DNA of 64,000 nt, from NCBI GenBank assembly GCA_009731375.1, contig BJOX01000234.1, forward strand, positions 37,804-101,803. The letters run 5' to 3'. Under the pieces are notes generated by a model. It worked only from the letters and a program-made list of their open reading frames with translations, was not told where the DNA came from and ran no database searches. Origin of the DNA: Paulinella micropora. Lineage: Eukaryota > Cercozoa > Imbricatea > Euglyphida. Positions 20,465-31,588 of this stretch are shown in pieces (the stretch's first letter is position 1; each line of letters opens with the position of its first letter). The translations under genes and the position numbers were made by a program.

Positions 20465-23400
20465 CGCGCCAGCCGTCCCGTCTGTTCATGATTCATCAAC
20501 CATAACAGGTTATGATGATCAGTTCTGACAGTAAATTGAGGTCCTCCCCACAAATACTCTCTGAGCCTCTTGAGGGCCCATACTACCGCCAACGCCTCTC
20601 TTTGCCTTGTGCAATAGTTTCTCTCCGCCGCACACAACTTCCTACTAATAAACATGATTGGGCGTAATTTCTTCTCCTCATCCTCTTGTTGTAATACAGC
20701 CCCAATCGCAAACTTAGATGCGTCTGTATCGACTACGAATTGTTTCGTAAAGTCGGGCATCGTTAACACCAGTCCTCCGTCTTTCGGGTCTTTGTAAATG
20801 AGATCTTTGAGCGCATGAAACGCTTGCAAAGCCTCTTCGTCCCACTTCTCAAAGTCTCCAAAATCTATCATTTTCTCCACTTTAGCCCGTGTTGCACCCC
20901 AATCGGGTATAAACTGGCTATAGTATTGCGCCATCGCAAGGAATGAGTGCAATTCAGTGCGGTTCTTCGGTATCGGTCGATTCATAATCTCCTCCCTCTT
21001 CTCTTTGGATATCGAGACTCGATTATGGGAGATCTCGTACCCTAAGTATGTCACACTCGTCTTGGCAAGTTGACACTTCTTTAGATTGCACTTCAGGCCA
21101 AAAGCTCCGATGCGCCTGAATATATCGGACAAATGATCGATATGCTCCTCCATTGTGTTAGAGTATACGATAATGTCATCGATATAGCAAAATGCATATT
21201 CTCCCGCCTTCTGTCCCCGCCTTCTCATAAAGCCACCGTCAGACAAATCATCGTACTGACTGCTCAACATCTTCTGCATCGCCTTCTGGAAAAGTCCTGG
21301 GGCTTGCTTGAGGCCCATCGGAAGCACTTTCCATTGGTATATTTCCATACCCACCACAAACGCCGTCAGCCATCTGGACTTTTCCTCCAGTGGTATCTGC
21401 CAGAAGCCATTCTTAAGGTCAATGACCGAATAGAATTTTGCATTCCGCAGTACTCTCCTTCCTTCTTCTAATGTCGGGAGAGGATTTCTCTCTTCCTCCA
21501 GCACCTTGTTAACACGAGCATAGTTAACTGTCAGGCGCCATTCTCCTCCTGGCTTCGGCACTATTCTCGGTTGTGAGACTATTGGAGATGTTGATCTCTC
21601 AATAAAGTCCTCATTGAGCAGCTGTCTTGCTAGCTCCTCCGCTATCTTCGCCTCATGTATACTCAAATTCGCCCTTCGTGGTGCCGGTGACGGCTCCGCA
21701 CCCGGTATTTTGTAAATAACCGCAGTGAAATCTTCAGGCTTGACACCACCTGCATGTGGAGGGTCAAAAATTTCCTTGTTCGCCTCTAATTTGGCTTTTA
21801 AAAGCTCCTTCTCCTTCTCCGTGCCTACTCCTTCTTCCAATATTTTCCGCGCCGCCTCTTGAAAATCTTCATCAGACATCTGCTTATGCTGCTTGAGGGG
21901 TTCTCTGTCCTCCTCCAAGCCTAAGTCCTCTTCCGAGACATCATCTAGGCCCGTCTTTTCATACGTGACCGTGTCCGGCTCATCATCTTTACCGAGCTCC
22001 ACCAGCATGTCAATGAGTCTCGCGTATTGCAAAGGAGCTTTACGGGTGTAAAAACCATCAAAGCATGTGAATGCTTGCGGTATCAATTTCAACTTGTCGA
22101 GGTCTCTGAGCTTCCGCTTGTATGCACTGCTCTGCTCACGAGTTCCCATACGACAAGCCACCACTAGCTGTTGCTTGCGAGAGGGTACCGGTATAGGATG
22201 ATCAATAAGCCGGTCCCTTATTTCCTGCGCCCATATCGCCTTCTCATTATATGGCAGGATAATAGTATACGGCTTATTATTTTCGAATAAAGTCCGTAAG
22301 CATTTCTTCACTTCAGACAGTGAACGCGGCCACGTGGGCTCGTCACCCCAGAAATCAGTAATAAAACTTTTAATAGTTTCTGGTGGAGTATCCGGGATTC
22401 GCCCCGTTCTCCTTGGTACAAACGCCTCCCTTTTTTCTTCTCCTACTTTCGCATGGAAACAGTATCCGTTAGTAATATGGACATCTGTTCCTACTCCTTC
22501 CGCGAATCTCGCCAACGACGGGCTTCTTTGTGCGACACATATAATCTCCTCCTTTCGCTTCTCGATTAAGTCATCAATAGACTTTTTGTCCCAATGGCAT
22601 GTCGGAACTGTGACAGTGCACACTTGGGATTCCCAATTGTCGGTCCAGGACAGTTCATCCGGTCTTACGACATGGGGGTGAACGTACACCTCAAGTGCCT
22701 CATGTGCGATGGCCATCTTTTTGTGATCCGTCGCTAGACTCAGCTCATAAGCCTCATAAGAGTCAGTAGCGTTGAAGGGATCAATATCGTTCTCTTCTCC
22801 TCTTTTTACTCCATATATCACTCGCCGTGCGGCGCAATCAATCACAGCCCCCATCGTAGCCAATTGGTCATACGATAGTAATATTGACCCGTGGTAACCG
22901 GGGACGACATAGAGGTCCATACGGTATACTCGTGCGGATTTCAATTTAAAGGTCAGTGTGATGATTCCCGTGATATCCGTCCGGCTGCTCACTCCTTTGA
23001 GAGTGCCCGTTGACTTTTTCATATTTCCGTCCACCCAGTCCCGGTATCGATTAAAAAACTTCCTGCCGACAATATTAATATTCGCCATCGTATCATTACC
23101 AACTTTTAATATTGTCTTCAATGTTTCACAATAAAGTTCCGTATAACACAGAGCATCGGGCCTGTGTATATTGGCTGCGAGAACAAGAACTTTACGTTCC
23201 AAATTTTGGAGTCTTGTCTCTAAGTTTTTCAACTCCTCCTTCTTCTCCTCCTGCTTCACCTCATTAACATTTTTATTATTCTGCGGTACTGGTGCGTTTA
23301 CTATTTGAGCGACATTGTCTTGTGGTACTTGAGTACACACATTGTCTTTTTGCTCGCCACCCGCCGCGACCGTAGACATTGAGTCTGTTCGTGGTTGTTT

Positions 23401-23628
23401 GCTTGGCCGAGGCGATACGTCTGCCATTGGCCTCCTCGCCTCCATCGCAAGTCTCGCCTTCCTATTTGCATCAGTTATCATTGGTAACCGTGCTGTATGA
23501 ACGGGTATGAGACTACCTTGGGGCTGCAGTCTCTGTGTACCCACATCTTTGTTTTCACATAGAGGAAGCGTTGGCCCAGTCTGCACAACAGCATTAGAAA
23601 GCACTGTGACTTTAGGGTTAAACTTCAC
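20383..23628 (-). CDS. Protease-like, reverse transcriptase and RNase H ORF of the Ty3-like element
   Basis: 1,081 codons from the first in-frame GTG. The frame is open back to the gag UGA at 23662-23664. About residues 165-270 look like a retropepsin: a DTM in place of DTG/DSG near 174 and a C-terminal block ILLSYDQLATMGAVID typical of Ty3 proteases. RT has GGEWRLTVNYARVNKV, VLPMGLKQAPGLFQ and the catalytic YIDD (plus-strand 21174-21185, about residue 815). RNase H begins VVDTDASKFAIGAVLQQ (about 963) with downstream ALAVVWALKRLREYL and TDHHNLLW. The ORF stops right after the PGK-N-V motif where a single pol would normally continue into a linker. Confidence 0.93.
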   Translation of the reverse strand: MKFNPKVTVLSNAVVQTGPTLPLCENKDVGTQRLQPQGSLIPVHTARLPMITDANRKARLAMEARRPMADVSPRPSKQPRTDSMSTVAAGGEQKDNVCTQVPQDNVAQIVNAPVPQNNKNVNEVKQEEKKEELKNLETRLQNLERKVLVLAANIHRPDALCYTELYCETLKTILKVGNDTMANINIVGRKFFNRYRDWVDGNMKKSTGTLKGVSSRTDITGIITLTFKLKSARVYRMDLYVVPGYHGSILLSYDQLATMGAVIDCAARRVIYGVKRGEENDIDPFNATDSYEAYELSLATDHKKMAIAHEALEVYVHPHVVRPDELSWTDNWESQVCTVTVPTCHWDKKSIDDLIEKRKEEIICVAQRSPSLARFAEGVGTDVHITNGYCFHAKVGEEKREAFVPRRTGRIPDTPPETIKSFITDFWGDEPTWPRSLSEVKKCLRTLFENNKPYTIILPYNEKAIWAQEIRDRLIDHPIPVPSRKQQLVVACRMGTREQSSAYKRKLRDLDKLKLIPQAFTCFDGFYTRKAPLQYARLIDMLVELGKDDEPDTVTYEKTGLDDVSEEDLGLEEDREPLKQHKQMSDEDFQEAARKILEEGVGTEKEKELLKAKLEANKEIFDPPHAGGVKPEDFTAVIYKIPGAEPSPAPRRANLSIHEAKIAEELARQLLNEDFIERSTSPIVSQPRIVPKPGGEWRLTVNYARVNKVLEEERNPLPTLEEGRRVLRNAKFYSVIDLKNGFWQIPLEEKSRWLTAFVVGMEIYQWKVLPMGLKQAPGLFQKAMQKMLSSQYDDLSDGGFMRRRGQKAGEYAFCYIDDIIVYSNTMEEHIDHLSDIFRRIGAFGLKCNLKKCQLAKTSVTYLGYEISHNRVSISKEKREEIMNRPIPKNRTELHSFLAMAQYYSQFIPDWGATRAKVEKMIDFGDFEKWDEEALQAFHALKDLIYKDPKDGGLVLTMPDFTKQFVVDTDASKFAIGAVLQQEDEEKKLRPIMFISRKLCAAERNYCTRQREALAVVWALKRLREYLWGGPQFTVRTDHHNLLWLMNHEQTGRLARWQAFLSCFDFTMVHLPGKRNVVASLG
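20410..20416 (-). promoter_or_regulatory. Candidate -1 ribosomal frameshift heptamer G GGA AAG
   Basis: In the RNase H frame the codons are CCG GGA AAG, giving X XXY YYZ with X=G and Y=A. A slip of -1 here enters the integrase frame 29 nt before the RNase H frame stops. A small hairpin (CTCTA ggc TAGAG on the minus strand) lies about 20 nt downstream. Known family precedent: G GGA AAC at the gag-pro junction of some retroviruses. Confidence 0.6.
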
Positions 23629-23661
23629 AGTCTTCTCCTTCCTCTCTTCTTCCCCCTCCAG

Positions 23662-23664
23662 TCA
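23662..23664 (-). promoter_or_regulatory. In-frame UGA between gag and pol (candidate readthrough site)
   Basis: Minus-strand GTG GTG GAA TGA CTG GAG GGG: gag ends at this UGA and the protease-RT frame is open in exactly the same frame immediately after it, for 1,093 codons. The base after the stop is C, a known leaky context for UGA. Confidence 0.75.
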
Positions 23665-26358
23665 TTCCACCACCTCGAAACGATTACCTTGAGTAGTGTC
23701 CGGGTAGGATGACGTATCGGTCTCCGAGGCAGTGTTGTAGGCCTGAGCTCGACCGAAATTTGGGTTGGAGCTTGCCCACGAGCCTCCTCCTCCTCTGGGT
23801 GGGGGGGCTGGAGCTCGAACAGCTCTCCCTCCATAAGGGGTATATCCCCGACCTCCTCCTCTTCCTCTCTGAGGGGTTCCCTGCCACCTCGAGGCTCCTC
23901 TCCATGTTCCTCGTCCTCGTCCTCCTCCTCCTCCTCCTCCTCCTCCTCCTGCTCCTGCTCCTCCTTCTCGTCCTCTTTGAGAGGCCTTTAAGTTCTTTTG
24001 TCTCTCCCTTTCCTCCTTCTTCTCCTTCATCCTCTTCATGTAGGTAATGATTGCCTCTCGTAACTCCTCATCATCACACATATTGGCATACCAACCTTCG
24101 TTCACAGCGGCAATCTGAAGCATATTGAAAAGGCCCGGTTCCTTGCCTTCCGTCCTGCTCAGAAAATTTGCCCTTGCTGTTGGGTTCTGCCTATCATGAT
24201 TGAAAGAGCAGTCTCTGTTCTCCATCTGTGCCTTACACTGCAAGCCCGCGAACCACCTCCAACATGCGGTCTTCAGGTCTGGCTCTCTCTGTCTCTTCCA
24301 ACCGGCAACTCTGTTTGTGTACGTGGCTTGTGCGCCAACAGGTACACCGCCTGCCTGTGCCGTATGTGCCTCCGTGAGCGAGTCCATGTTTGAGCATGCA
24401 CTCATCACTTCTTGAAACAGTGCTGACGGAGCAACGCTTTGAACCGTATTTTCGAACACGTGTGTCTCGAGGAAGTTCTTGGACTTCACTGAGCTAAACG
24501 TCGAGCATTGTTGTATGAGCTGAGTAAGCTTACTCGGGTTAACTGTGTGTAACGCCGAAAAGAAATAGAGGATGATCGACTTGCGGCCATAGAATAGCCC
24601 ATAGGAGGAAACTACCTCCGTAAGGGTCGCCGCCAAGCCAACAGCACTCCTCAAACTCATCGCCACTGTCTCAAAGATTTCAAATCCTATGAGAGTACCA
24701 GTGCAGAGATGCTGGTATCCATGAGATTGAAAATATGAAATGAGTGTGGCCACCGCCAGTTCACACTGAGCGTCTAGGCCTGTTGCATTGTTTCTCTTAA
24801 TCTCCTCCTTCTTTCTCAAAAACTTGTACTGTGTCAGATCAAATCCCTCCGAGACTAGAGATTGGTCAAAAACAGTAACAAGGGCCTCGTATTCCTGCGT
24901 TTCGTCGCAAGGAAAAGCCTTCATGCAGGCATTGATCTCTTTGAGCTTGCTCAAAAGCGAAGCATCAGAGTCTTTGTCTGAGCTCGTCTTGGCATATAGC
25001 ATGAGACTTGCCACTCCTCCTTTCTTCCCCTTGAAGGCATTTATGATGTTCTGTCTGTCCTTCTTCTCCGTGTTTGTGACCACCACCGTAGTTGAGCCCG
25101 AGGGTGCAGGGGCTGGTGGGGCAGGAGCTGGTGGGGTCAAATATGTCGGAGGGTGTGTCTTTGCACCACTCACTTTTGCTTTCATTCTTTCCAGTCTCAT
25201 CGTCTTCTCGAACTCCTCATTCTCTTTCGCCTTCTTCTTCTCAGATATCACCAGCTTTTGAGCATGAGTGATAAAGGCCACCAATTCAGAAGCAGATCTG
25301 AGAAAATTATATTTCTCCACATATTGGTCAACACCTGCTTTGTTGGCGACCGGTGGTGCGTTACTAAGTGATTTAAGGACAGAGTGATCCTTGGTAGGAA
25401 TCCATCTCTTCCATGCCTCCTTGTGCAGTAACGCACCCATCAACAGTCTGATCTTGGTCAGAACTCTGTCGGTCTTCTCTAACTCATCAATCACAGGATG
25501 AGTTTCTCCTGCTGCCTTAATGCTTTTTTCCATCTCTGCCTTCCCCTCCTCCAAGGCCTTTATTTCCATTGTAAAAAAATGAAATATGCCACTCGAGTTT
25601 TTCGAACCCAGATTGGTCTTCATTTTTGTTACATCGACTGCCTCCTGACCAGTCGCGAGGAATCTGGCCGTTGCTCTTGGGTTTGTGTACTGGAGGTAAC
25701 CCTCACATCGTGGGCCGTATGTACGTTCCCAAATCAGGGTTTGAGTGTACACCCCAAAGATAGCATCGAGTAATTCAAGGTGGGTGTGTGTGTCCCCAAA
25801 CTTGATATGCTGTATCTTCTTTCTCTCTTCTGGATCAGAGACCAGTTTGCCGAGGAGCTGTGCTGTGTTTGATAATAGGATATAGACATCCTTTTTAGCA
25901 CGACTTTTCTCTCTTCTTTGATCCTGAGGGATCCACACATAGGTATCCTTCTCTACCCCCATCTTGTTATCAAACTCTTCTTTAGTGAGGTCATAGTGGT
26001 CTTGCACCCACTGTTGTTCCTCCACTGTGATCTCCTCTCCATCACTATGAATCAAGTCGATCATTTTTCGTCCTCCTCCTCCCGTGTAGGCAGGTGGTAA
26101 GGGATTACCATATGCTCCTCCTCCTCCCGTCTCTTCTTGTTCAAATCCTCCTTCATCTTCGTCTCCTCCATATCTTCCTTCATCATCCCAGCCCTCTTCT
26201 ACTCCTCCTCCTACTCCTTCATCTCCTCCTCCTCCTTCATTCAATCCTCCTCCTCCTCCTTCATTCAATCCTCTTCCTCCTCCTCCTCCTGCTTCTTCTT
26301 CTTCTCTTCTTTGATCTGCCTCCGAGAATTCACTCACTTCGGCGGTCTCTGTCGACAT
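23662..26358 (-). CDS. Gag of the Ty3-like element, with CCCH finger and RGG tail
   Basis: 898 codons, ATG at 26358. N-terminal about 120 residues are Gly/Glu-rich and of low complexity. The middle is helical (capsid-like, by position only). In place of the usual CCHC knuckle there is C-x8-C-x8-C-x3-H (CWRWFAGLQC..C..H) near residues 697-720. It is followed by a Lys/Glu-rich helix and a C-terminal Gly-Arg region (about 805-870) with RGG/GRG repeats, both plausible RNA-binding features. The coding DNA of the tail is a long CTC/CTT-type tract, so length variation is likely. A decayed relative lies at 37836-38600. Confidence 0.88.
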   Translation of the reverse strand: MSTETAEVSEFSEADQRREEEEAGGGGGRGLNEGGGGGLNEGGGGDEGVGGGVEEGWDDEGRYGGDEDEGGFEQEETGGGGAYGNPLPPAYTGGGGRKMIDLIHSDGEEITVEEQQWVQDHYDLTKEEFDNKMGVEKDTYVWIPQDQRREKSRAKKDVYILLSNTAQLLGKLVSDPEERKKIQHIKFGDTHTHLELLDAIFGVYTQTLIWERTYGPRCEGYLQYTNPRATARFLATGQEAVDVTKMKTNLGSKNSSGIFHFFTMEIKALEEGKAEMEKSIKAAGETHPVIDELEKTDRVLTKIRLLMGALLHKEAWKRWIPTKDHSVLKSLSNAPPVANKAGVDQYVEKYNFLRSASELVAFITHAQKLVISEKKKAKENEEFEKTMRLERMKAKVSGAKTHPPTYLTPPAPAPPAPAPSGSTTVVVTNTEKKDRQNIINAFKGKKGGVASLMLYAKTSSDKDSDASLLSKLKEINACMKAFPCDETQEYEALVTVFDQSLVSEGFDLTQYKFLRKKEEIKRNNATGLDAQCELAVATLISYFQSHGYQHLCTGTLIGFEIFETVAMSLRSAVGLAATLTEVVSSYGLFYGRKSIILYFFSALHTVNPSKLTQLIQQCSTFSSVKSKNFLETHVFENTVQSVAPSALFQEVMSACSNMDSLTEAHTAQAGGVPVGAQATYTNRVAGWKRQREPDLKTACWRWFAGLQCKAQMENRDCSFNHDRQNPTARANFLSRTEGKEPGLFNMLQIAAVNEGWYANMCDDEELREAIITYMKRMKEKKEERERQKNLKASQRGREGGAGAGGGGGGGGGGRGRGTWRGASRWQGTPQRGRGGGRGYTPYGGRAVRAPAPPPRGGGGSWASSNPNFGRAQAYNTASETDTSSYPDTTQGNRFEVVE

Positions 26359-27144
26359 GATGTCGTAGTAGTGATCAACAGGAGGACAGTGTCAGCTCCT
26401 ATGTTTGGTTTTTGTTCGTTTGTGTTCTGTTCCTCCTTCAGTCGATTGACTAGTGAAGAGAGAAACTAATAGAGAGGGTAGGATAAGATTCCCTGTCCTC
26501 TATGAAACACTGTTTGTATGTTTGTTTTTGTTTGAGAAAAATAGTCTTTGAGACTTTCTCCGATTTCTTGTTCTCCTTACTCAGATTACTTTCTCCTCCT
26601 TCTTTTCTATATTGTATCTAGTATGAGGCACTTGGACCTACACACAGATAGTAATAGAGAAGCTAGAAAAGCTCTCCTTGAGAAGTCGACAGTCGGTCGG
26701 ATAGGTTCTCAGACCTACCTTTAGAAAACGATCAGAGATTTGCAAAAATACTCTGACGTATGTGTGAGATAATGCAGATAAATGCACAAACTAGAAGGGT
26801 AGAGTGTTGTGCTCCTGTCCCTATGCTTGTTTGTGTTTTGTGTGTGTTCCTTCACTCGTCTGTCCACCTCCTTCTTCTTGGTCTCTGTGTGAGAACAGCA
26901 AGAACGACAGAGAGTTTGTATCTGATGTCTCCTTGTGAGCACACAGATATTGATTGGGCTAGAGGGTACGAGACACCTGCTTGAGACCAATCAAATTATT
27001 TGTTTTGTGAAAGAGTTATGAGGGAGCTGTGTTGGAGTATTTGTTTTCGTCTGACGTCCCCGTGTGAGACAGGTCAGTGAAAATTCACTCTGTTGCCTGT
27101 GTGGCAAAGCAGAAAGAAATCACCCTAGTGATGTGGACTCCAAA
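26359..27144 (-). other. 5' leader of the Ty3-like element
   Basis: 786 bp between LTR and gag start. No ORF of note. Its outer part is repeated at 38605-39139, which confirms it belongs to the element. Confidence 0.75.
27125..27142 (-). other. Candidate primer binding site
   Basis: Two nt inside the LTR, the minus strand reads TGGAGTCCACATCACTAG, beginning with the TGG expected to pair with a tRNA CCA end. The tRNA was not identified. The same word abuts the LTR at 39140. Confidence 0.5.
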
Positions 27145-27380
27145 TGTAATGCCCCCAACGATAGCTTGTAAAAAGTCGGTAATACAACCAAACACAGTCC
27201 TCAAAAATGAGAATGATGTCTCGTTGTATTAGCTCAGTGAAGCCAAAAAGGAAAACGGCAACAGACCAGGAATAAAATGGCATCAGTCCAATCCGGACAA
27301 ATAATACTGAAAAACAAGCTGGTGCACCTGTCACCAGGAAAAGGTATTTTTTACCGGCTATCCGGGGGGTGATGCCTACA
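27145..27380 (-). repeat. 5' LTR of the Ty3-like element
   Basis: Starts tgtaatgccc and ends gatgcctaca on the plus strand. It should hold the promoter and polyadenylation signal of the element, neither of which I can place with confidence. Confidence 0.92.
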
Positions 27381-28173
27381 CTATCAATTGACAGATATGA
27401 GTCGATCGCAAATAAACAGAAATTAGAAGTATATGCACTGAATGAAACCATGGCATATAAAGTATAATCATCATGCAACATTTATAAAAATGAAGTGACC
27501 GGGGAATTACCATCCCGGTATGCATTGTCTGGTTCCCTGCAATGTTGACAAAACATAAAACATCAAATGAGCGTAAATTTTGTGTTAAATCCGCAACCCC
27601 GTGATAAACACGTCTGCACACGCCAGTACAATCTCATACAATGAGAAACTCACGGAAATGGTAATGGTGCAGAGTGACGTGATGGCACGGAGGGCTTCGC
27701 ATTACCGCCCGCATGAAGCGCTGCAGTTTTGCTCTGTCTACCGGAGATGGATAGCATAAAAGCAAAAACGCACATATATGATGCACATACAATAATAGAT
27801 CATTAAAAACTGGTATAATTAATTGATATACTGCCTAACAAGTATGACATATATATCACATACATTACAGATAAAGATCATGTCAATATCAACGGTAGCA
27901 ATTGACATATCGATAGCGATTCACACAAATCAGCTACAGGACAGCAAGCAGACATGGTGGGCCATCGTTGGCCTACAAATGCAGTTATGAGTATGCCGGT
28001 TCCCTGCCTGAAGCACCTGCTTGTAATATGTATATAGTCATAGCATATAGATAAACATGTAACCAAGGAACAACTTATGACAACATATGAAATAGTTCTG
28101 CGTTGAACGCGCAACATTACCAACAGTACATCAGAAAACATCAACATGAAGGTAATAACATTAAGGTTGTATC
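27381..28173. other. Interior remnant of the older element
   Basis: AT-rich 790 bp between the Ty3-like insertion and the gag remnant. Short open frames only. No pol domain of the older element survives here, so it was internally deleted. Confidence 0.45.
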
Positions 28174-29419
28174 CTAACAATCTGTTCGCACACACCTCGA
28201 CGTACATTCATAACACATATGCCCAGCTTGCTTGCAGCAGTAGCATTTTAGTTCAGAATCTTTCGTCGTCGAAACTGTACTGAACACTATCTGCTTACCT
28301 CTCTGGGGTGTTATTACTTCCCTGTACAGTTTTTCGTTGTTGTGTTCTTGTGCGACCTGTACTATCTTTAGGGTTAGCTGTTTCCAGTCCCATCTGCGAT
28401 CCATGTACTGCCATGTAGTATATAGAGTTGACATGGGGTCTAAGTGTTGTAGCAGTCGAAATAGCTTCTTACACTTCTTGTAGTCTGACTCTGGTCTTCC
28501 TTCGTCTATCCCAACTTGTCTGACTAATGTCTTGTATTTCGTTAGCCATGTCTCAACTCTATTCATCGAACTAGGCCCCTGCATGCTTGTCTAATCGACC
28601 TGCCTTTGCTATCTCGTCTAATCCTCTATACTTGTCTACTATAGCTTTCCAGAATTTCGCAGGTTCACCTTCTGCTTCAGGCAACAATGCCATAGCATCC
28701 GGATTCTGCTGACATGAGGAAATGAGGTATGCTAACAACTCATCTTTCAGCTCTCTTCTTTTCCTCACATGATCGTTTTTCTCTTCTTCTTTCTTCAGAC
28801 TTTCTTCTTCCTCTAACTCTCTTTGTGTGACAGACTGAGACTGTGGTCTCTGTGACTTAGAAGTAGATGCTGACGGTGCAGACTCACTCTTGACAGTGCT
28901 GGTGAAAACTATTGCCCTTCCTTGTAAGCAATTAATTAACAAGGAGTTAACTAATCTAAGAATAGCTGTCAAAGTAGTCTTATACGTCTTAAGTTCTTTT
29001 ATGTTCCTTGGGAAAGGAGGAATTTTCAAATCTAGTTTCACTTTCGGGGTAGTGTGTAGGTAGAGACATGTCTTACCTGAGGGCTTACCCAAAGCTACTT
29101 TAACAGGAACTTGTTGAGCGAGCGTCGGCAACGGGAACGCAAAACCACTTGTCCTGACGAGCGCAAAGCCACTTTTCCTGACGACAGGTCCCGTTGATAT
29201 GGGGTTTCCACCACTGCCGGGGAAAAATCCAACGTCGGCAACAGAAGCCAAAAATGAGTGGGGTTTGAGCAAGTGGGCGCCGAACGTAAACGGGCCACTG
29301 CGAGAGTCCACCCAAACCGGATCAAAGTCAAGCCTGTTGTGTAGAGAGATGTTGCCGGAAACCGTCGTAACCGCCTGAACTGGCGAGCTGGACGTATGGC
29401 AACTACGGCCGCTGTCCAC
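28174..29419 (-). pseudogene. Gag of an older LTR element, split over two frames
   Basis: The upstream frame (28571-29419) encodes a Pro/Ser- then Glu/Lys-rich region ending RLDKHAGA. The downstream frame (28174-28584) continues after a frame change with a helical part and a classical CCHC knuckle C-x2-C-x4-H-x4-C (CYCCKQAGHMCYEC) near its end. Together they look like a retroelement gag with a frameshift and no following protease or RT. The knuckle spacing is standard for both Ty1- and Ty3-type elements, so the superfamily is not decided. Confidence 0.65.
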
Positions 29420-29572
29420 GGAACGTTCCTCGAGGAACTCTTGACGCCTTGGTGGGCTGGCTGGCTGAGCTCGAACGGCCTCGAACCACCGCCCACTGCG
29501 CTGAAACTCAGCTCAACTCGCACAGGGCCTCACCAGTTACCTATCAACCACACACAGTAGACAGAAATTAGT

Positions 29573-29587
29573 TCTGCTCTGGCACCA
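29573..29587 (-). other. Candidate primer binding site of the older element
   Basis: The minus-strand word TGGTGCCAGAGCAGA resembles the initiator-Met type site TGGTATCAGAGC used by many LTR elements, but it lies 28 nt from my LTR boundary, so boundary or assignment may be off. Confidence 0.4.
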
Positions 29588-29615
29588 AACACGAACAAGA
29601 CAACGTCCCTCTGGG

Positions 29616-29903
29616 TGTTGGGGCCAGCTTTCTTCAGTGTTTGGAGACACTCTCCAAGGGTTCCAGCGCGAACGGCGCTTCAAGGCTTCATAACCTAATG
29701 ACTTACAATATACAGAAGAATGATTATACTGCGTCCAACAGTAACAGACGACTGAAACGAATGGTAGGTATTAAGAACGGAACAATAACTGGACCCACTT
29801 TGTGGGAGCAGATATACCCACTCGGTCCACAAATGATACGGGATCCAACCGTATAACCCGGTTAAATACATGGAGATATTAGTTACCAACCTATTACCTA
29901 ACA
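29616..29903 (-). repeat. LTR (5') of the older element
   Basis: Plus-strand start tgttggggccag and end attacctaaca match the ends of 16036-16368, with shared interior words. The two copies differ by several indels, so the element is old. Confidence 0.6.
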
Positions 29904-30593
29904 CCTTGTTTCTCAGGAACCACTGCACCTCAGTGGAATCTGGCTGCGGGATACATCATCCCCAGGGGTGGGAAAACCGACGACACCATTCTTGCCTTGG
30001 AAATCAGCCTTGCCCCCCTGGGCTCTTGCCCCCCTGGGTTCTCAACCAAAATTTCCCACTATTTACATGAAATGAGTCTTAAAACAGTGTTTGCGTAAAA
30101 AAGGGAAGTAGTAAATAGGTGACGCACAGTCAGAACGAAGAAATCAGTGAGTTGAAACGAAAATGAAAAAAGAAAATGAGAAGGAAACGAGGAAAGGAAG
30201 CCTAGAGAAACATTACCTGTACTGGTAACTGGTGGCTACCTTTTTAGGGAGTGCCTATTTCCATTATATTAACTTTCATATTAGGTGACTCAGGCTACCC
30301 TTGTTTGAGGAACGTGCCGATTTGATCATCCCGGCACGATGCTGATTTGATCATCCCGACCGACTCTGACTATCGTGAAAATATTCATAACTTATCTGCC
30401 AGTGTGACTTGCGCAACGCCTGCCCCCGCACCGGCCTAAAAATACTTCATGGTGTGGCTCAGCGGCGGCCGTAATACTACAGTAGTGAAACATCGGAAAG
30501 GAGAAATCTCTCTGTTTGTTTGTTTGTTTGTTTGTGTTTTTTATGAAGACAATTTTTTTCTCTTTCAAGCTCTGAAACAAACTGGCAATTTGC
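29904..30593. other. Spacer
   Basis: No gene recognised. Contains a direct repeat (gatttgatcatcccg at 30312 and 30342) and a GTTT tract near 30514. Confidence 0.5.
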
Positions 30594-31392
<799 letters not shown>

Positions 31393-31588
31393 AGACATGT
31401 TTGGTTTGTTTCTCCTTTCGTACTAACGAGTACTCGCACGCTTTGTGCCTGCGCCTTCTGACCCTCAACTACTGGAGGCGCCACCAGCATCCGGCGTGGA
31501 GTGCTTTTTGTCACGACCCTCGGATCTTTCTGAAGAGCGTTGCGAAGCAAACCTCAGCACTGTAGCGAGGCACTCTCTCACAGACCCC
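31393..31588. promoter_or_regulatory. Divergent intergenic region
   Basis: Lies between the 5' end of the ubiquitin pseudogene (minus) and the next gene (plus). The reading frame of the plus-strand gene is open through 31445, so part may be coding. No TATA-like element was singled out. Confidence 0.3.

Larger units (their letters stand above)
16805..27380 (-). mobile_element. Ty3-like LTR retrotransposon, near full length
   Basis: The two LTRs (237 and 236 bp) differ at about eight positions by eye, so the insertion is fairly young. The sequence CTAT (ACTAT counting a shared A) precedes the left LTR and follows the right LTR, a 4-5 bp target duplication typical of Ty3-type integrases. Order on the minus strand: LTR, leader, gag, (UGA) protease-RT-RNase H, (-1) integrase, 3' region, purine tract, LTR. 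The element sits inside an older LTR element. Confidence 0.9.
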
